Positions 18,274 to 26,819 of a stretch of DNA of 53,572 bases are shown in pieces. The notes under the pieces were generated by a model. It was not told where the DNA came from, searched no databases, and saw nothing but the letters and a program-made list of their open reading frames with translations. The stretch comes from Neptuniibacter marinus. GTDB taxonomy: Bacteria; Pseudomonadota; Gammaproteobacteria; Pseudomonadales; Balneatricaceae. The position numbers and the translations under genes are program-made. Location: positions 1 to 53,572 of the forward strand of contig NZ_LUTR01000022.1 of the NCBI RefSeq assembly GCF_001597725.1, given 5' to 3'. Every line of letters starts with the position of its first letter. Position 1 is the first letter of the stretch.

Positions 18274-19491
18274 CTATTCATACATTGCTTGCATGGATTC
18301 TTGAGCCCATTCGAGGCTAGCTCGGTAAGCTTTGTCGTAAATATTGCCGTCTAGATCAGGTGGCAGTAGATCCCAGTCACCATTCTCATAGTTCACAACA
18401 TTACGTAGTACTGTACCTATAGGGCCTTGGCCTAAACTAACCGCTTCTTTTATATCATCACCAAGAGGCACTTGTTCTAGCATTGTCTCGCGCTCAATGT
18501 CGAGCATTGCATGCAGACCTGACATTATACCCGCCATAAAGTAACTCCCGTAGTTATTTAGCTTAGCTGCATGGGCTACCTCTTCACACATTCGCCCACG
18601 AATCAGCAAGCTTCTGGACAGTTCTTCGGGTTTTTCTTGATTTGAAGACATTGCGATCAAGGTTGCCCATTTTTTGACTTGCTCTAAACCAAGGAGAACG
18701 ATGGCTTCTGCGATAGACTCAACTTGACGCACTAAGCTATAACCCGCTGAATTGACTATGCGCAGCAACTTATAAGTTAATGCAGGGTCTCTCATTATCA
18801 ATTCTTCTAGCTTCTCCGGTGTAGCTTTAGGGCTTTGCAGTTCTTGTATTAACTGCATGAGCGCTACTTGGCTACCCTGTATCTTTTTGCCTTTAATAAC
18901 CTTTGGTCTGCTTAAAAAGTGCCCTTGGAAAAGCTTGAAGCCTAACTCAATGCACGTTTCTAATTGTTCGTGTGTTTCTATTTTTTCAGCGAGGAGGGTG
19001 ACTTTGTGTTTCTTAAGCTCTTTTACCTGCTCACGCACTTGCTCCATTGTTAATTCATAAACGTCAATTTTGACTATATGGGCAAGTTTTAATAATGGGT
19101 CATACTTGGGGTTATAGACAAAATCATCCATTGCTATTCTATAACCTTCAGAATGCAGTTTTTGAACCGCGCCCACCACTTCTTCATCAGGTTCAATATC
19201 TTCAAGTATCTCAAGTACAATATATTTTTTAGATACTTCTGGAAGTTGTTGGTCTACCAATATATCCCGTGTGAGATTAATAAAAGCAGGCACTCGCTTA
19301 AGTTCACCGGAATCAGAGATGCTAGTATAAGCATTAAGAATGACCTCGCTGGTCGCTTCAGAGTTTGCAAAGAGAGCGTGTCCTTGAACATCCTCAGTTC
19401 GATACAATAACTCATAGGCAACAACTTTTTGGTTCCGGTCGAAGATTGGCTGTCGGGCCATTAATACTTGTGAGTTTTCTGTTTGATCCAT
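18274..19491 (-). CDS. EAL-like and HDOD domain signalling protein (YuxH type)
   Basis: The 405-residue protein has an N-terminal EAL-like domain (about residues 10-205) starting MARQPIFDRNQKVVAYELLYR and a C-terminal HDOD domain (about 205-400). The canonical EAL motif is replaced by ELL, and the c-di-GMP metal-binding residues are only partly conserved (e.g. VLEILED, MDDFVYNP, DVYELT), so it is probably a degenerate sensor rather than an active phosphodiesterase. The HDOD part (RDPALTYKLLRIVNSAGY) follows the family. It is a single gene with a terminator. A role in c-di-GMP-linked regulation is inferred. Confidence 0.85.
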   Translation of the reverse strand: MDQTENSQVLMARQPIFDRNQKVVAYELLYRTEDVQGHALFANSEATSEVILNAYTSISDSGELKRVPAFINLTRDILVDQQLPEVSKKYIVLEILEDIEPDEEVVGAVQKLHSEGYRIAMDDFVYNPKYDPLLKLAHIVKIDVYELTMEQVREQVKELKKHKVTLLAEKIETHEQLETCIELGFKLFQGHFLSRPKVIKGKKIQGSQVALMQLIQELQSPKATPEKLEELIMRDPALTYKLLRIVNSAGYSLVRQVESIAEAIVLLGLEQVKKWATLIAMSSNQEKPEELSRSLLIRGRMCEEVAHAAKLNNYGSYFMAGIMSGLHAMLDIERETMLEQVPLGDDIKEAVSLGQGPIGTVLRNVVNYENGDWDLLPPDLDGNIYDKAYRASLEWAQESMQAMYE

Positions 19492-19654
19492 AAAAGCAGG
19501 CCATCCTATCTATCAGCGTAACATGATCAGGCTATATCTATAGTGTAGTCTGCCTATTATATCTTTAGGGAAAATTATTGCTCTTTATTTCTTTTAAGCT
19601 AATTAAGGTTTCATACAGTATAATATTGAACTTTAATTTTATCAGGGTTTGGTA

Positions 19655-20563
19655 ATGGGTATAAATTGGTTTCCGGGACACATGCATAAAGCTCGGAAAG
19701 AGATTGCTAGCGTAATGGATGAAGTTGATGTGATTATTGAGGTCATTGATGCACGGTTGCCACAATCGAGTGAAAATCCGCTGGTTAATACGCTTCGTAA
19801 AGGCAAGCCTAGATTAAAATTGCTGAATAAGAGTGATCTAGCGGATGAAAAACGTACGCAGGAATGGCTTGAATATTTTAACAATCAGCCTGAAACTAAG
19901 GCGATAGCACTAGATTACACTCAGAAAAAATTAATTAACCGTATCGCTGATATTTGTAAGCAGATGGTGCCTTCGCGTTCTAATTCTGATCGTCCTGTGC
20001 GTGCTATGATTATGGGTATTCCTAATGTTGGAAAATCTACATTAATCAATGCGTTGCTAGGTAGAAAGATTGCTAAAGTTGGAAATGAACCGGCTGTTAC
20101 TAAAACTCAGCAGCGATTCACAACACATAATGGTATGGCGCTTTCTGATACACCGGGCTTTTTATGGCCTAAAATTGACGATAAAGATTCAGGTTATCGT
20201 TTGGCCGCCAGCGGTGCGATAAAAGATACAGCGATAGAGCATGAGGATGTAGCCATTTTTGTCGCGGGCTTTCTTCGGAATGATTATCCCGATCGTTTGA
20301 TCGCGCGATTTAAATTTAAAGAGATGCCAACTATTGCAGAAGATGTGCTAGATGAAATAGGGCGTAGAAGGGGCTGTCTTCGTCCCGGCGGTGTAGTTGA
20401 CCGCAACAAAGCCTCGACGTTGCTTCTTAATGAGCTACGTTCAGGTAAGTTAGGACGAATTAGTTTTGAAACGGTTGAGGAGTGGGCGGAAAAACGTCGT
20501 ATTGCTGAACTTGAACGAATAGAAGCTGAGGCACTCGCTGCCGAAAGTGAAGGTAAAAAATAA
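19655..20563 (+). CDS. rbgA: Ribosome biogenesis GTPase YlqF/RbgA
   Basis: This 302-residue circularly permuted GTPase starts MGINWFPGHMHKARKE. The G-motifs occur in permuted order: G4 NKSD near residue 60, then G1 GIPNVGKST near 120, then G3 DTPG near 165. RbgA helps late 50S subunit assembly. ATG 19655 is used; the in-frame TTG at 19649 adds only two residues. Its stop codon abuts the start of the next small gene, suggesting translational coupling. Confidence 0.92.
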   Translation: MGINWFPGHMHKARKEIASVMDEVDVIIEVIDARLPQSSENPLVNTLRKGKPRLKLLNKSDLADEKRTQEWLEYFNNQPETKAIALDYTQKKLINRIADICKQMVPSRSNSDRPVRAMIMGIPNVGKSTLINALLGRKIAKVGNEPAVTKTQQRFTTHNGMALSDTPGFLWPKIDDKDSGYRLAASGAIKDTAIEHEDVAIFVAGFLRNDYPDRLIARFKFKEMPTIAEDVLDEIGRRRGCLRPGGVVDRNKASTLLLNELRSGKLGRISFETVEEWAEKRRIAELERIEAEALAAESEGKK

Positions 20564-20821
20564 ATGGCACGTATTAAGAAAAGTCGTAAGGCTAAGGGAT
20601 TTATTGATGACTCAGGGCCTAGTCGTAGAGAGCGGTTAGCGGATCCGGATAGTTATGATAGCCGTCGTCGTAAAGCGTTGGAGAAGAAAAAGCGGCATCA
20701 ATCAGTTTATGAAAAGAAAAAAGCAGAGAGTGAAGAGGATGAAAATTCTCAAGAGCAACGGAAAACACGCTTAGCTGATAAGATCCGTAAATTGAATAAA
20801 GAGAAAGCTCAACAAAGTTAA
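20564..20821 (+). CDS. Small highly charged conserved-looking hypothetical protein
   Basis: This 85-residue protein is rich in Lys, Arg and Glu (MARIKKSRKAKGFIDDSG..., later KALEKKKRHQSVYEKKKAE). It has no hydrophobic segment and is probably partly disordered or coiled-coil. Its ATG follows the rbgA stop without any gap, so it is likely translated by coupling with RbgA. The composition suggests an RNA- or ribosome-associated role, loosely like YihI-type GTPase helpers, but I do not recognise the family. Confidence 0.7.
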   Translation: MARIKKSRKAKGFIDDSGPSRRERLADPDSYDSRRRKALEKKKRHQSVYEKKKAESEEDENSQEQRKTRLADKIRKLNKEKAQQS

Positions 20822-21157
20822 TGTTGTGGTTCCAATGTAGAAAAGTACGCAAGGCTTGAAGTGAAGGTGTGCTCGATCTGATTTACTCGAATGGAATTTG
20901 CTTTAGTGCATGATCAGTTGATGTAGAGTTTGAGTACACTTTTTTGTTAATGATAATTTTAAATATAATATTAGTTTTCTTTTGAGTATGTGCTGATTAG
21001 TCGTTTGCTGCTCACCCTCCAGACTATAAGTAATTTTAGTAAACCTGTGAAAATAGGTTTTTTGTTGTTTCTGCAATCACTGTTACTTGGACTTGATTTT
21101 TTCTTGTCACTGCTTTTTTTGTATTAACAGATTATCTGCTTATGAAAATAAGCTCAT

Positions 21158-21203
21158 GATACAGTCTGTTTCATTAAGTTAATTCAATGGAACACTGTGT
21201 CGG
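21158..21203 (+). promoter_or_regulatory. Two candidate AcoR-type activator sites (UAS)
   Basis: GATACA-GTC-TGTTTC (21158-21172) and GGAACA-CTG-TGTCGG (21189-21203) both fit GnnACA-N3-TGTnnC. They are 31 bp apart and lie about 70-110 bp before the sigma54 element, the usual distance for an enhancer-binding protein. Confidence 0.5.
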
Positions 21204-21269
21204 CTTTAACTTCCTTTTTTACGCAATCGTTTTTATTTAACTATTTGATTTTTAAAATAAAAATATCGA

Positions 21270-21284
21270 TGGCATAAAATCTGC
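21270..21284 (+). promoter_or_regulatory. Sigma54 -24/-12 promoter for PQQ dehydrogenase 1
   Basis: TGGCATAAAATCTGC has GG and GC separated by exactly 10 bp, as RpoN requires. It is 91 bp ahead of the start codon. Confidence 0.65.
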
Positions 21285-21374
21285 TTTTTTAGGTATGAGA
21301 ATCATGTTTCTCACTTGGATTCTTACATAGAAATAATAAACCCTAGCGGAAATCCACAGTAAAGGAAGCGGCTA

Positions 21375-23360
21375 ATGTATAAATATAAATTATTCAGCCC
21401 TAGAAAGATTGCTCTAGCAGTTGCTGTCTCTAGTATAGCAATAAGCGGCACCACTTATGCTGCAAACCAGTCCAATTGGACTGAGTATAATGGTGATAAA
21501 TCTGGATCTAAATATTCAGAAGCGCCACTTGTAACGACCGAGAGTGTGAAGGATATGTCAGTAGCGTGGGAATGGTCCATGCCTGATAATCAATTATGGA
21601 AAGACAACCCTGATCTACGGACATGGATGAACCAAAGTACTCCTTTGGCTATCGATGGCATTATCTATTCTAGTTCACCTATGTCGTTGGTATCTGCTAT
21701 TGATGGTGCAACAGGTAAAACATTATGGACGTTTGACCCTAAAGCTTACGCGTTTGGTTCTCCACCAAACTTAGGCTTTATTAGTCGCGGCGTAACCTAT
21801 TGGGAAGATGGGAGTGACAAGCGTATCCTCCTTGGCACCGCTGACGGTTATCTTATCTCGCTTAATGCAAAAACAGGTAAGCCTATAAAATCTTGGGGAG
21901 ATAATGGTCGTATAGATATGACCAAAGGTCTACTCAAGCCGGTCGATCGTGCAATTATATCTTTAACGTCACCACCAATTGTATGTGGTAATCAAATTAT
22001 CCCAAGTATGGCTGTGTTGGACTCCTTTGCTGTAGGTCGTCCGCCTATGCAAAACCATCCTGCAGGTGATATTCAGGCGTTTGATATTAAGACCGGTAAG
22101 CGTTCTTGGGTATTCCATAACCCACCTCAGAAAGGTGAAAAAGGTAATGAAAGCTGGGACAGCGATGCTTGGAAAACCACCGGTGGCATGAATATGTGGG
22201 CACGCCCAAGCTGTGATGAAGAAAATGGTTTAGTTTACTTGCCATTCTCTACACCAACCAATGACTTTTATGGTGGTGAGCGTCCAGGGGATGGTTTGTT
22301 CGGTGAGTCTCTTGTTGCCTTAAATGCTAAGTCAGGAAAAATCGCTTGGTACTATCAATTAGTTCACCATGGGTTATGGGATTATGATATTCCTACCGCG
22401 CCGAACTTAATGGATCTTACGGTTGATGGTAAGAAAATAAAAGCGGCGGTCCAAGTTACAAAACAAGGTTTCATTTACGCATTCGATCGTCTGAATGGTA
22501 AGCCAATTTGGCCAATTGAAGAACGTCCTGTTCCTCAATCCACTGTGCCTGGTGAAAAATCGTCACCAACGCAGCCTTTCCCAACGAAGCCTGCTCCTTT
22601 TGTTCAGCAGGGGGTTACACAGGACGATTTGATCGATCTGACGCCTGAACTGAAAAAAGGCGCAATGAAAATCCTGAAACGTTATAACTACGGTGAGTTA
22701 TTTACGCCGCCTACAACAACTAAAGCCGGTACGCTTCAAGTTCCTGGTGTTCTTGGTGGTGCTAGTTGGGTTGGGGCTGCTCATAACCCTAAAACCAATG
22801 TTCTCTACGTAAACTCGTTTACCATTCCATTTGGCATTAAGCTGAAGAAAGAGAAATCAGCCGCCTATAAGTACACAGGTACTTGGGCTGGTGTAGGTGG
22901 TCCAAAAGGCCTGCCTTTGTTTAAGCCGCCGTTCTCTACAATGACAGCAGTCGATATGAATACTGGTGAGCATCTATGGCGTATACCTGCGGGTAAGGGG
23001 CCTGTTAATCATCCTGAGATTAAACACCTTAACTTAGGCCGTGTTGGTGTTCCTCGTCAGAGTCATTTTACATTGACTGAAGATGTACTGTTTGTTGCGC
23101 CAGAAGGTACTTATAGTGTGTTAGGTTTATCTACACGTGGTAATGCTCTGATTGCTCAAGCAACAGGAGAAGAAGAAGAGCCGTACATGTACGCTCATGA
23201 TGCTAAAACCGGTAAGTTGATTTCAGAAGTGAAATTACCTGGCGGCGTTTTTGGGGCATTAATGTCGTACAGCGTTAATGGTAAACACTATGTTGTGATG
23301 CCAGTAGGCGGTGCGGGTACCGATGCTAAGCTTGTGGCTGTTCAAGTAGGTGGTAAGTAA
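21375..23360 (+). CDS. Periplasmic PQQ-dependent dehydrogenase, glucose-dehydrogenase-like propeller
   Basis: The 661-residue precursor has a signal peptide (KIALAVAVSSIAISGTTYA, cleavage near residue 29) and an eight-bladed propeller with repeated tryptophan-docking motifs such as DGATGKTLWTFD, DIKTGKRSWVF and DAKTGKLISEV. The stretch VHHGLWDYDIPTAPNLMDLT, with the likely catalytic Asp, and VTKQGFIYAFDRLNGKPIWPIEERPVP match the mGDH-like PQQ family, but the N-terminal membrane domain of Gcd is absent, so it is soluble. No vicinal Cys-Cys or cytochrome domain is present. Electrons probably pass to the cytochrome c encoded next. The substrate could be a sugar, cyclic alcohol or diol. It has a good ribosome binding site (AAGGAAG) and a sigma54 promoter. 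Confidence 0.86.
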   Translation: MYKYKLFSPRKIALAVAVSSIAISGTTYAANQSNWTEYNGDKSGSKYSEAPLVTTESVKDMSVAWEWSMPDNQLWKDNPDLRTWMNQSTPLAIDGIIYSSSPMSLVSAIDGATGKTLWTFDPKAYAFGSPPNLGFISRGVTYWEDGSDKRILLGTADGYLISLNAKTGKPIKSWGDNGRIDMTKGLLKPVDRAIISLTSPPIVCGNQIIPSMAVLDSFAVGRPPMQNHPAGDIQAFDIKTGKRSWVFHNPPQKGEKGNESWDSDAWKTTGGMNMWARPSCDEENGLVYLPFSTPTNDFYGGERPGDGLFGESLVALNAKSGKIAWYYQLVHHGLWDYDIPTAPNLMDLTVDGKKIKAAVQVTKQGFIYAFDRLNGKPIWPIEERPVPQSTVPGEKSSPTQPFPTKPAPFVQQGVTQDDLIDLTPELKKGAMKILKRYNYGELFTPPTTTKAGTLQVPGVLGGASWVGAAHNPKTNVLYVNSFTIPFGIKLKKEKSAAYKYTGTWAGVGGPKGLPLFKPPFSTMTAVDMNTGEHLWRIPAGKGPVNHPEIKHLNLGRVGVPRQSHFTLTEDVLFVAPEGTYSVLGLSTRGNALIAQATGEEEEPYMYAHDAKTGKLISEVKLPGGVFGALMSYSVNGKHYVVMPVGGAGTDAKLVAVQVGGK

Positions 23361-23374
23361 GGCTAAGGCCTGTG

Positions 23375-23403
23375 GAGGGCTAAAGGATTTTCTTTTAGCC
23401 CTC
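23375..23403 (+). terminator. Hairpin between PQQ dehydrogenase 1 and cytochrome c
   Basis: Perfect 10-bp stem GAGGGCTAAA/TTTAGCCCTC followed by an imperfect T-rich stretch. It may work as a partial terminator or mRNA stabiliser that lowers expression of the cytochrome relative to the dehydrogenase. Confidence 0.55.
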
Positions 23404-23428
23404 TTTATCTTTGTTAAATGAGTTTATT

Positions 23429-23806
23429 ATGAAAAAAATAGCGATTTATTTGTCAGTTTTATTTGCCATTTTTAGTTTTAATGCTGTGCTTGCGGGTGGC
23501 GTCCCATCGTCAGACGGTGCATCTGATGACGAGAGTTCAATACCCGTTGATTTAACTGATTCAGAACGAATTGAAGAAGGTAAAGGGATTTTCCACTCGA
23601 CTTGTGCGGATTATTGTCATGGACATGAGCCTGATTTATTTATTGGCAGAGGAGATGATTTAGAACCTAAATATATCTATCAAACTATTTTTAATGGCGG
23701 ACAGGGTGCAACGCCGATGCCTCCTTGGGGCGAAGTTTTTAGTGAGGATGAGATCTGGTCGCTAGTCTCATATATAAAGTACTTAGGTGCAATAGATGAG
23801 TTGTAG
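23429..23806 (+). CDS. Small periplasmic cytochrome c with CXXXCH motif
   Basis: The 125-residue protein has a signal peptide (MKKIAIYLSVLFAIFSFNAVLA) and a single class I cytochrome c domain: ERIEEGKGIFHSTCADYCHG, then the likely distal haem ligand Met in ATPMPPWGE, and the C-terminal helix DEIWSLVSYIKYLGA. The haem site reads C-A-D-Y-C-H, one residue longer than the standard CXXCH; the codons were checked directly. It lies 70 bp after PQQ dehydrogenase 1 and probably accepts its electrons. ATG 23429 is chosen because the TTG at 23411 would break the signal peptide. Confidence 0.85.
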   Translation: MKKIAIYLSVLFAIFSFNAVLAGGVPSSDGASDDESSIPVDLTDSERIEEGKGIFHSTCADYCHGHEPDLFIGRGDDLEPKYIYQTIFNGGQGATPMPPWGEVFSEDEIWSLVSYIKYLGAIDEL

Positions 23807-24156
23807 CTAAGAAGTTCCTTTTGTTGTTAAGAACACCCGCATAACCAGTGGGTGTTTTAATGCTTTCGCTTCTCTATCTATTCTGCTTTTGTATCTTTAT
23901 CTTTTTAAATCATGAAATACAGCTCAGAGATTGTATTTTCTTTTATTAAAAAGTTGTTTGCTAATGGCATTATCTCTTGTTCTGATCTTGTCGAATGCCC
24001 TGTAAAAATAACGCTAACCTCAGTTCCGGCTTACGTGCCTGTGTCAGACATTCTGTGTGTCGACTGATCTTTGGTTACTATAAAAAGGCAACCTAGTAGA
24101 GAGTGGTATGTTAAACTAACGCGCTTTAAACCTTCACTTATTAGGTCGATTTAGGG
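23807..24156. other. Intergenic region with weak terminator
   Basis: A hairpin AACACCC/GGGTGTT with a short T-run at about 23832-23860 probably ends the dehydrogenase/cytochrome unit. The remaining 300 bp is AT-rich with no gene or clear promoter that I can support. Confidence 0.5.
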
Positions 24157-25356
24157 GTGAGCGCGTTGTTGTATAATGTTGTAATTATTGGTGCTGGTGC
24201 ATCGGGATTGATGTGCGCTGCAACAGCCGGTTATCGGGGGCGATCAGTACTTGTTTTAGAACATACGGCGAAGATTGGTCGTAAAATTCTTATGTCCGGT
24301 GGTGGGCGCTGTAACTTCACCAATATGCATAATTCCCCAGCTAATTTCATCTCCCAGAACCCACATTTTTGCAAATCTGCCTTAAGTCGTTATAAAGCAC
24401 AAGATTTTATCGACCTAGTGGATCGTCATGGGGTTGAGTATCACGAGAAGACCTTAGGTCAGCTTTTCTGCAATGAGTCCAGTAAAGAGATTCTTCAAGT
24501 GCTATTGACTGAGTGCGAATGGGCCGGTGTTGAGATAAAAACAGAAACAACTGTGATTTCTGTAGAGCAAAGTGGTAAAGGCTGGGTTCTGACAACGTCA
24601 AATGGGAAAATAAATTCTGAATCTGTTGTTATTGCGACAGGTGGGCTGTCGATCCCTAACGGTGGCGCGACCAGTTTTGCATATGATCTGGCCGTGCAGT
24701 ACTCACTTCAGGTACTGCCGCGCGTCGCTTCATTGGTACCTTTTACTTTGCAGCCAAAAGATAAAGAGGTACTGAAAGAGCTGTCTGGCGTATCTCATTT
24801 AATCCAAGCAAGTGTGACTGATAAAAAAGGCATCAAAACGAGCTTTATTGAGATGATGTTGTTTACTCATCGAGGCTTGAGTGGGCCCGCTATTTTACAA
24901 ATTTCTAACTATTGGCATCCCGGTGACGATGTTGAGTTAGACCTGTTTCCTGAACTTGATTTATTAGAATGGCTAAAAGAGCAGCGTAGTGCACGTCCAA
25001 AGGCGGAAATAACCACTATCATGGCTCAACAAATGAGTAAGCGTATGGCGCAAATTTTATGCGCTAAGTTTGAATTAAGTGGGGTAATGGGCTCGTTTTC
25101 TAATAAACAGCTCGAGATGATTAATGACGCTTTTCGTCGTTGGACGATTAAACCTTCGGGTACTGAAGGCTATAGAACTGCTGAGGTTACACTGGGTGGT
25201 ATCGATACTAATGAGATCAATCAAAAAACTATGCAAGCGAAAAAAGTACCAGGACTTTATTTCGTTGGCGAGTGTTTAGATGTCACTGGCCATCTAGGAG
25301 GGCATAATTTTCAATGGGCATGGGCTTCAGGTTTTGCTGCAGGGCAAGTGGTTTAA
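24157..25356 (+). CDS. HI0933/YhiN-family NAD(P)/FAD-dependent oxidoreductase
   Basis: This 399-residue flavoprotein has the dinucleotide motif VVIIGAGASGLMCAATAG at the N-terminus, the family signature GRKILMSGGGRCNFTN near residue 45, and a C-terminal FAD motif GLYFVGECLDVTGHLGGHNFQWAWASGFAAG. The biochemical role of the HI0933 family is unsettled. The likely start is GTG 24157; TTG codons at 24166 and 24169 are alternatives. The gene sits between the two dehydrogenase units but has no visible link to them and no sigma54 element. Confidence 0.85.
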   Translation: MSALLYNVVIIGAGASGLMCAATAGYRGRSVLVLEHTAKIGRKILMSGGGRCNFTNMHNSPANFISQNPHFCKSALSRYKAQDFIDLVDRHGVEYHEKTLGQLFCNESSKEILQVLLTECEWAGVEIKTETTVISVEQSGKGWVLTTSNGKINSESVVIATGGLSIPNGGATSFAYDLAVQYSLQVLPRVASLVPFTLQPKDKEVLKELSGVSHLIQASVTDKKGIKTSFIEMMLFTHRGLSGPAILQISNYWHPGDDVELDLFPELDLLEWLKEQRSARPKAEITTIMAQQMSKRMAQILCAKFELSGVMGSFSNKQLEMINDAFRRWTIKPSGTEGYRTAEVTLGGIDTNEINQKTMQAKKVPGLYFVGECLDVTGHLGGHNFQWAWASGFAAGQVV

Positions 25357-25598
25357 GTGTATCGAATCCAACCCCTTTGACCTGTTATGGTCTGGGTCAA
25401 CTATCGTATTAATAATAGATTAACTTCAACTCATCAATCATTCTTACCGCTACTTGAGCGATAAATGGGGGAAGGGTTATTAAGTCGTTTTTATGACTTG
25501 TTATCCCTAACCTTAATAAACTACGCCTCTTCTTAAGTCGTCTTTAACGTCCTTGTTTATCTTTTGTGCAATGTGCGTTTTTGTGTGCCAATCTCTTT

Positions 25599-25613
25599 GG
25601 AACATAGTGTCGC
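25599..25613 (+). promoter_or_regulatory. Candidate AcoR-type activator site
   Basis: GGAACA-TAG-TGTCGC fits the GnnACA-N3-TGTnnC dyad and lies about 100 bp before the sigma54 promoter. A weaker second copy (ACG-AAC-TGT) overlaps its 3' end at 25611-25625. Confidence 0.5.
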
Positions 25614-25709
25614 ACGAACTGTGTCAGCCTATTTTCTTTAGTCGATTCTTAAAACTGCATATCTATTTTAATTCTTATAAATCAATATGTTACATCATAA
25701 AGGTGCTTG

Positions 25710-25725
25710 TGGCATGACGTTTGCC
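25710..25725 (+). promoter_or_regulatory. Sigma54 -24/-12 promoter for acoA-acoB-lipoyl operon
   Basis: TGGCATGACGTTTGCC is a near-consensus RpoN promoter with GG-N10-GC spacing, 59 bp before the acoA start. Confidence 0.82.
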
Positions 25726-25783
25726 TTGGTTAGAGTAGATTTTATTGCGTTGTTAAACAGTTTTGAATATTTGGGAGCTTGAG

Positions 25784-26770
25784 ATGATACCTAGCCAAGA
25801 ACAAGAAAAATGGATGTATAAACACATGCTCATTAGCCGTTTTTTTGAAGAAGCTATTGAGAAAATTTATATGGAGGGCAAATCGCCAGCATTCAATATG
25901 GCTAATGGCCCAATTCCTGGTGAAATGCACCTTTCTAACGGTCAGGAACCTTGCGCAGTTGGTGTGTGCGCACACCTAAATGCTGAAGATATAGTGACCT
26001 CTACCCACCGTCCCCACCATGTTGCTATTGCTAAAGGTGTTGATCTTAAGGGGATGGCTGCTGAGATATTTGGCAAAACAACAGGGTTAAGTGGTGGCCG
26101 TGGCGGTCATATGCATATTTTTGATCCGGCGGTTAATTTCTCTTGCTCTGGCATTATTGGTCAAAGTGTTGGTCCTGCCGTAGGTGCCGCTCTATCACGT
26201 GTTATGCAGCAGAAAAGCGGTATTGCCGTTGCTTACTTAGGTGAAGGTGCTGCTAACCAAGGGGCATTCCATGAAGCGCTCAATATGGCGGGTGTTTGGA
26301 AGCTTCCAGTTATTTTTATTATTGAGGATAACTCTTGGGGTATCTCTGTCTCCAAGCGTGCAAGTACAGCGGTTGAACGTAACTCTGATCGTGCAGCTTC
26401 TTACGGAATGCCAGGAGAATTTATTCCAGGAAACGACCCCGTTGAAATATTTAAGACGGTTGGCTTGGCAGTTGATCGTGCTCGCAGTGGTCTTGGTCCC
26501 ACATTGATTGAAATAGAAACTTCTCGTCTAGCAGGTCACTTTATGGGGGATGGCGAAGCTTATCGTCCAGCGGGGGAGAAAGAAGCCCTAATGAAAGTCG
26601 ATCCAATTCCTGTGATGAAAGCGCGTTTAACTGACGTCTACAACTGGAGCGATGAAGACGATGCAGAGCTTGTGTCCGATGCGCATAGAGTTGTTGATGA
26701 GGCGATCAAATTCGCACGTGATAGCGAGTATCCAGCACCTGAAGAAGCAATGGAAAAAGTATTTGTCTAA
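25784..26770 (+). CDS. acoA: Acetoin dehydrogenase E1 alpha-like subunit (TPP-dependent)
   Basis: The 328-residue protein matches E1 alpha of AcoA/PDH-type 2-oxo acid dehydrogenase complexes. The TPP/Mg site is visible as YLGEGAANQGAFHEALNMAGVWKLPVIFIIEDN (GEG in place of GDG), preceded by GLSGGRGGHMHIFDP and SGIIGQSVGPAVGAALS. With AcoB it would cleave acetoin (or decarboxylate a 2-oxo acid) and pass the acyl or hydroxyethyl group to a lipoyl domain. ATG 25784 has a GGGAG ribosome binding site. It is first in an operon with acoB and a lipoyl protein, under a sigma54 promoter. The assignment to acetoin rests on the nearby AcoR-type regulator; another substrate is possible. Confidence 0.82.
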   Translation: MIPSQEQEKWMYKHMLISRFFEEAIEKIYMEGKSPAFNMANGPIPGEMHLSNGQEPCAVGVCAHLNAEDIVTSTHRPHHVAIAKGVDLKGMAAEIFGKTTGLSGGRGGHMHIFDPAVNFSCSGIIGQSVGPAVGAALSRVMQQKSGIAVAYLGEGAANQGAFHEALNMAGVWKLPVIFIIEDNSWGISVSKRASTAVERNSDRAASYGMPGEFIPGNDPVEIFKTVGLAVDRARSGLGPTLIEIETSRLAGHFMGDGEAYRPAGEKEALMKVDPIPVMKARLTDVYNWSDEDDAELVSDAHRVVDEAIKFARDSEYPAPEEAMEKVFV

Positions 26771-26819
26771 GGCGATATGTAAAGCCCTAAAGGTCAGGAC
26801 TAAGGTTTAGGAGATAGAG

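Larger units (their letters stand above)
20822..21374. other. Intergenic regulatory region upstream of PQQ dehydrogenase 1
   Basis: This stretch of about 550 bp is gene-free and AT-rich. It holds two candidate activator sites (21158-21172 and 21189-21203) and a sigma54-type promoter (21270-21284). It marks the boundary between the housekeeping genes and the alcohol-oxidation locus. Confidence 0.65.
25357..25783. other. Regulatory region upstream of the aco operon
   Basis: Gene-free stretch of 427 bp. It contains a candidate activator site at 25599-25613 and a strong sigma54 element at 25710-25725; nothing else stands out. Confidence 0.6.
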
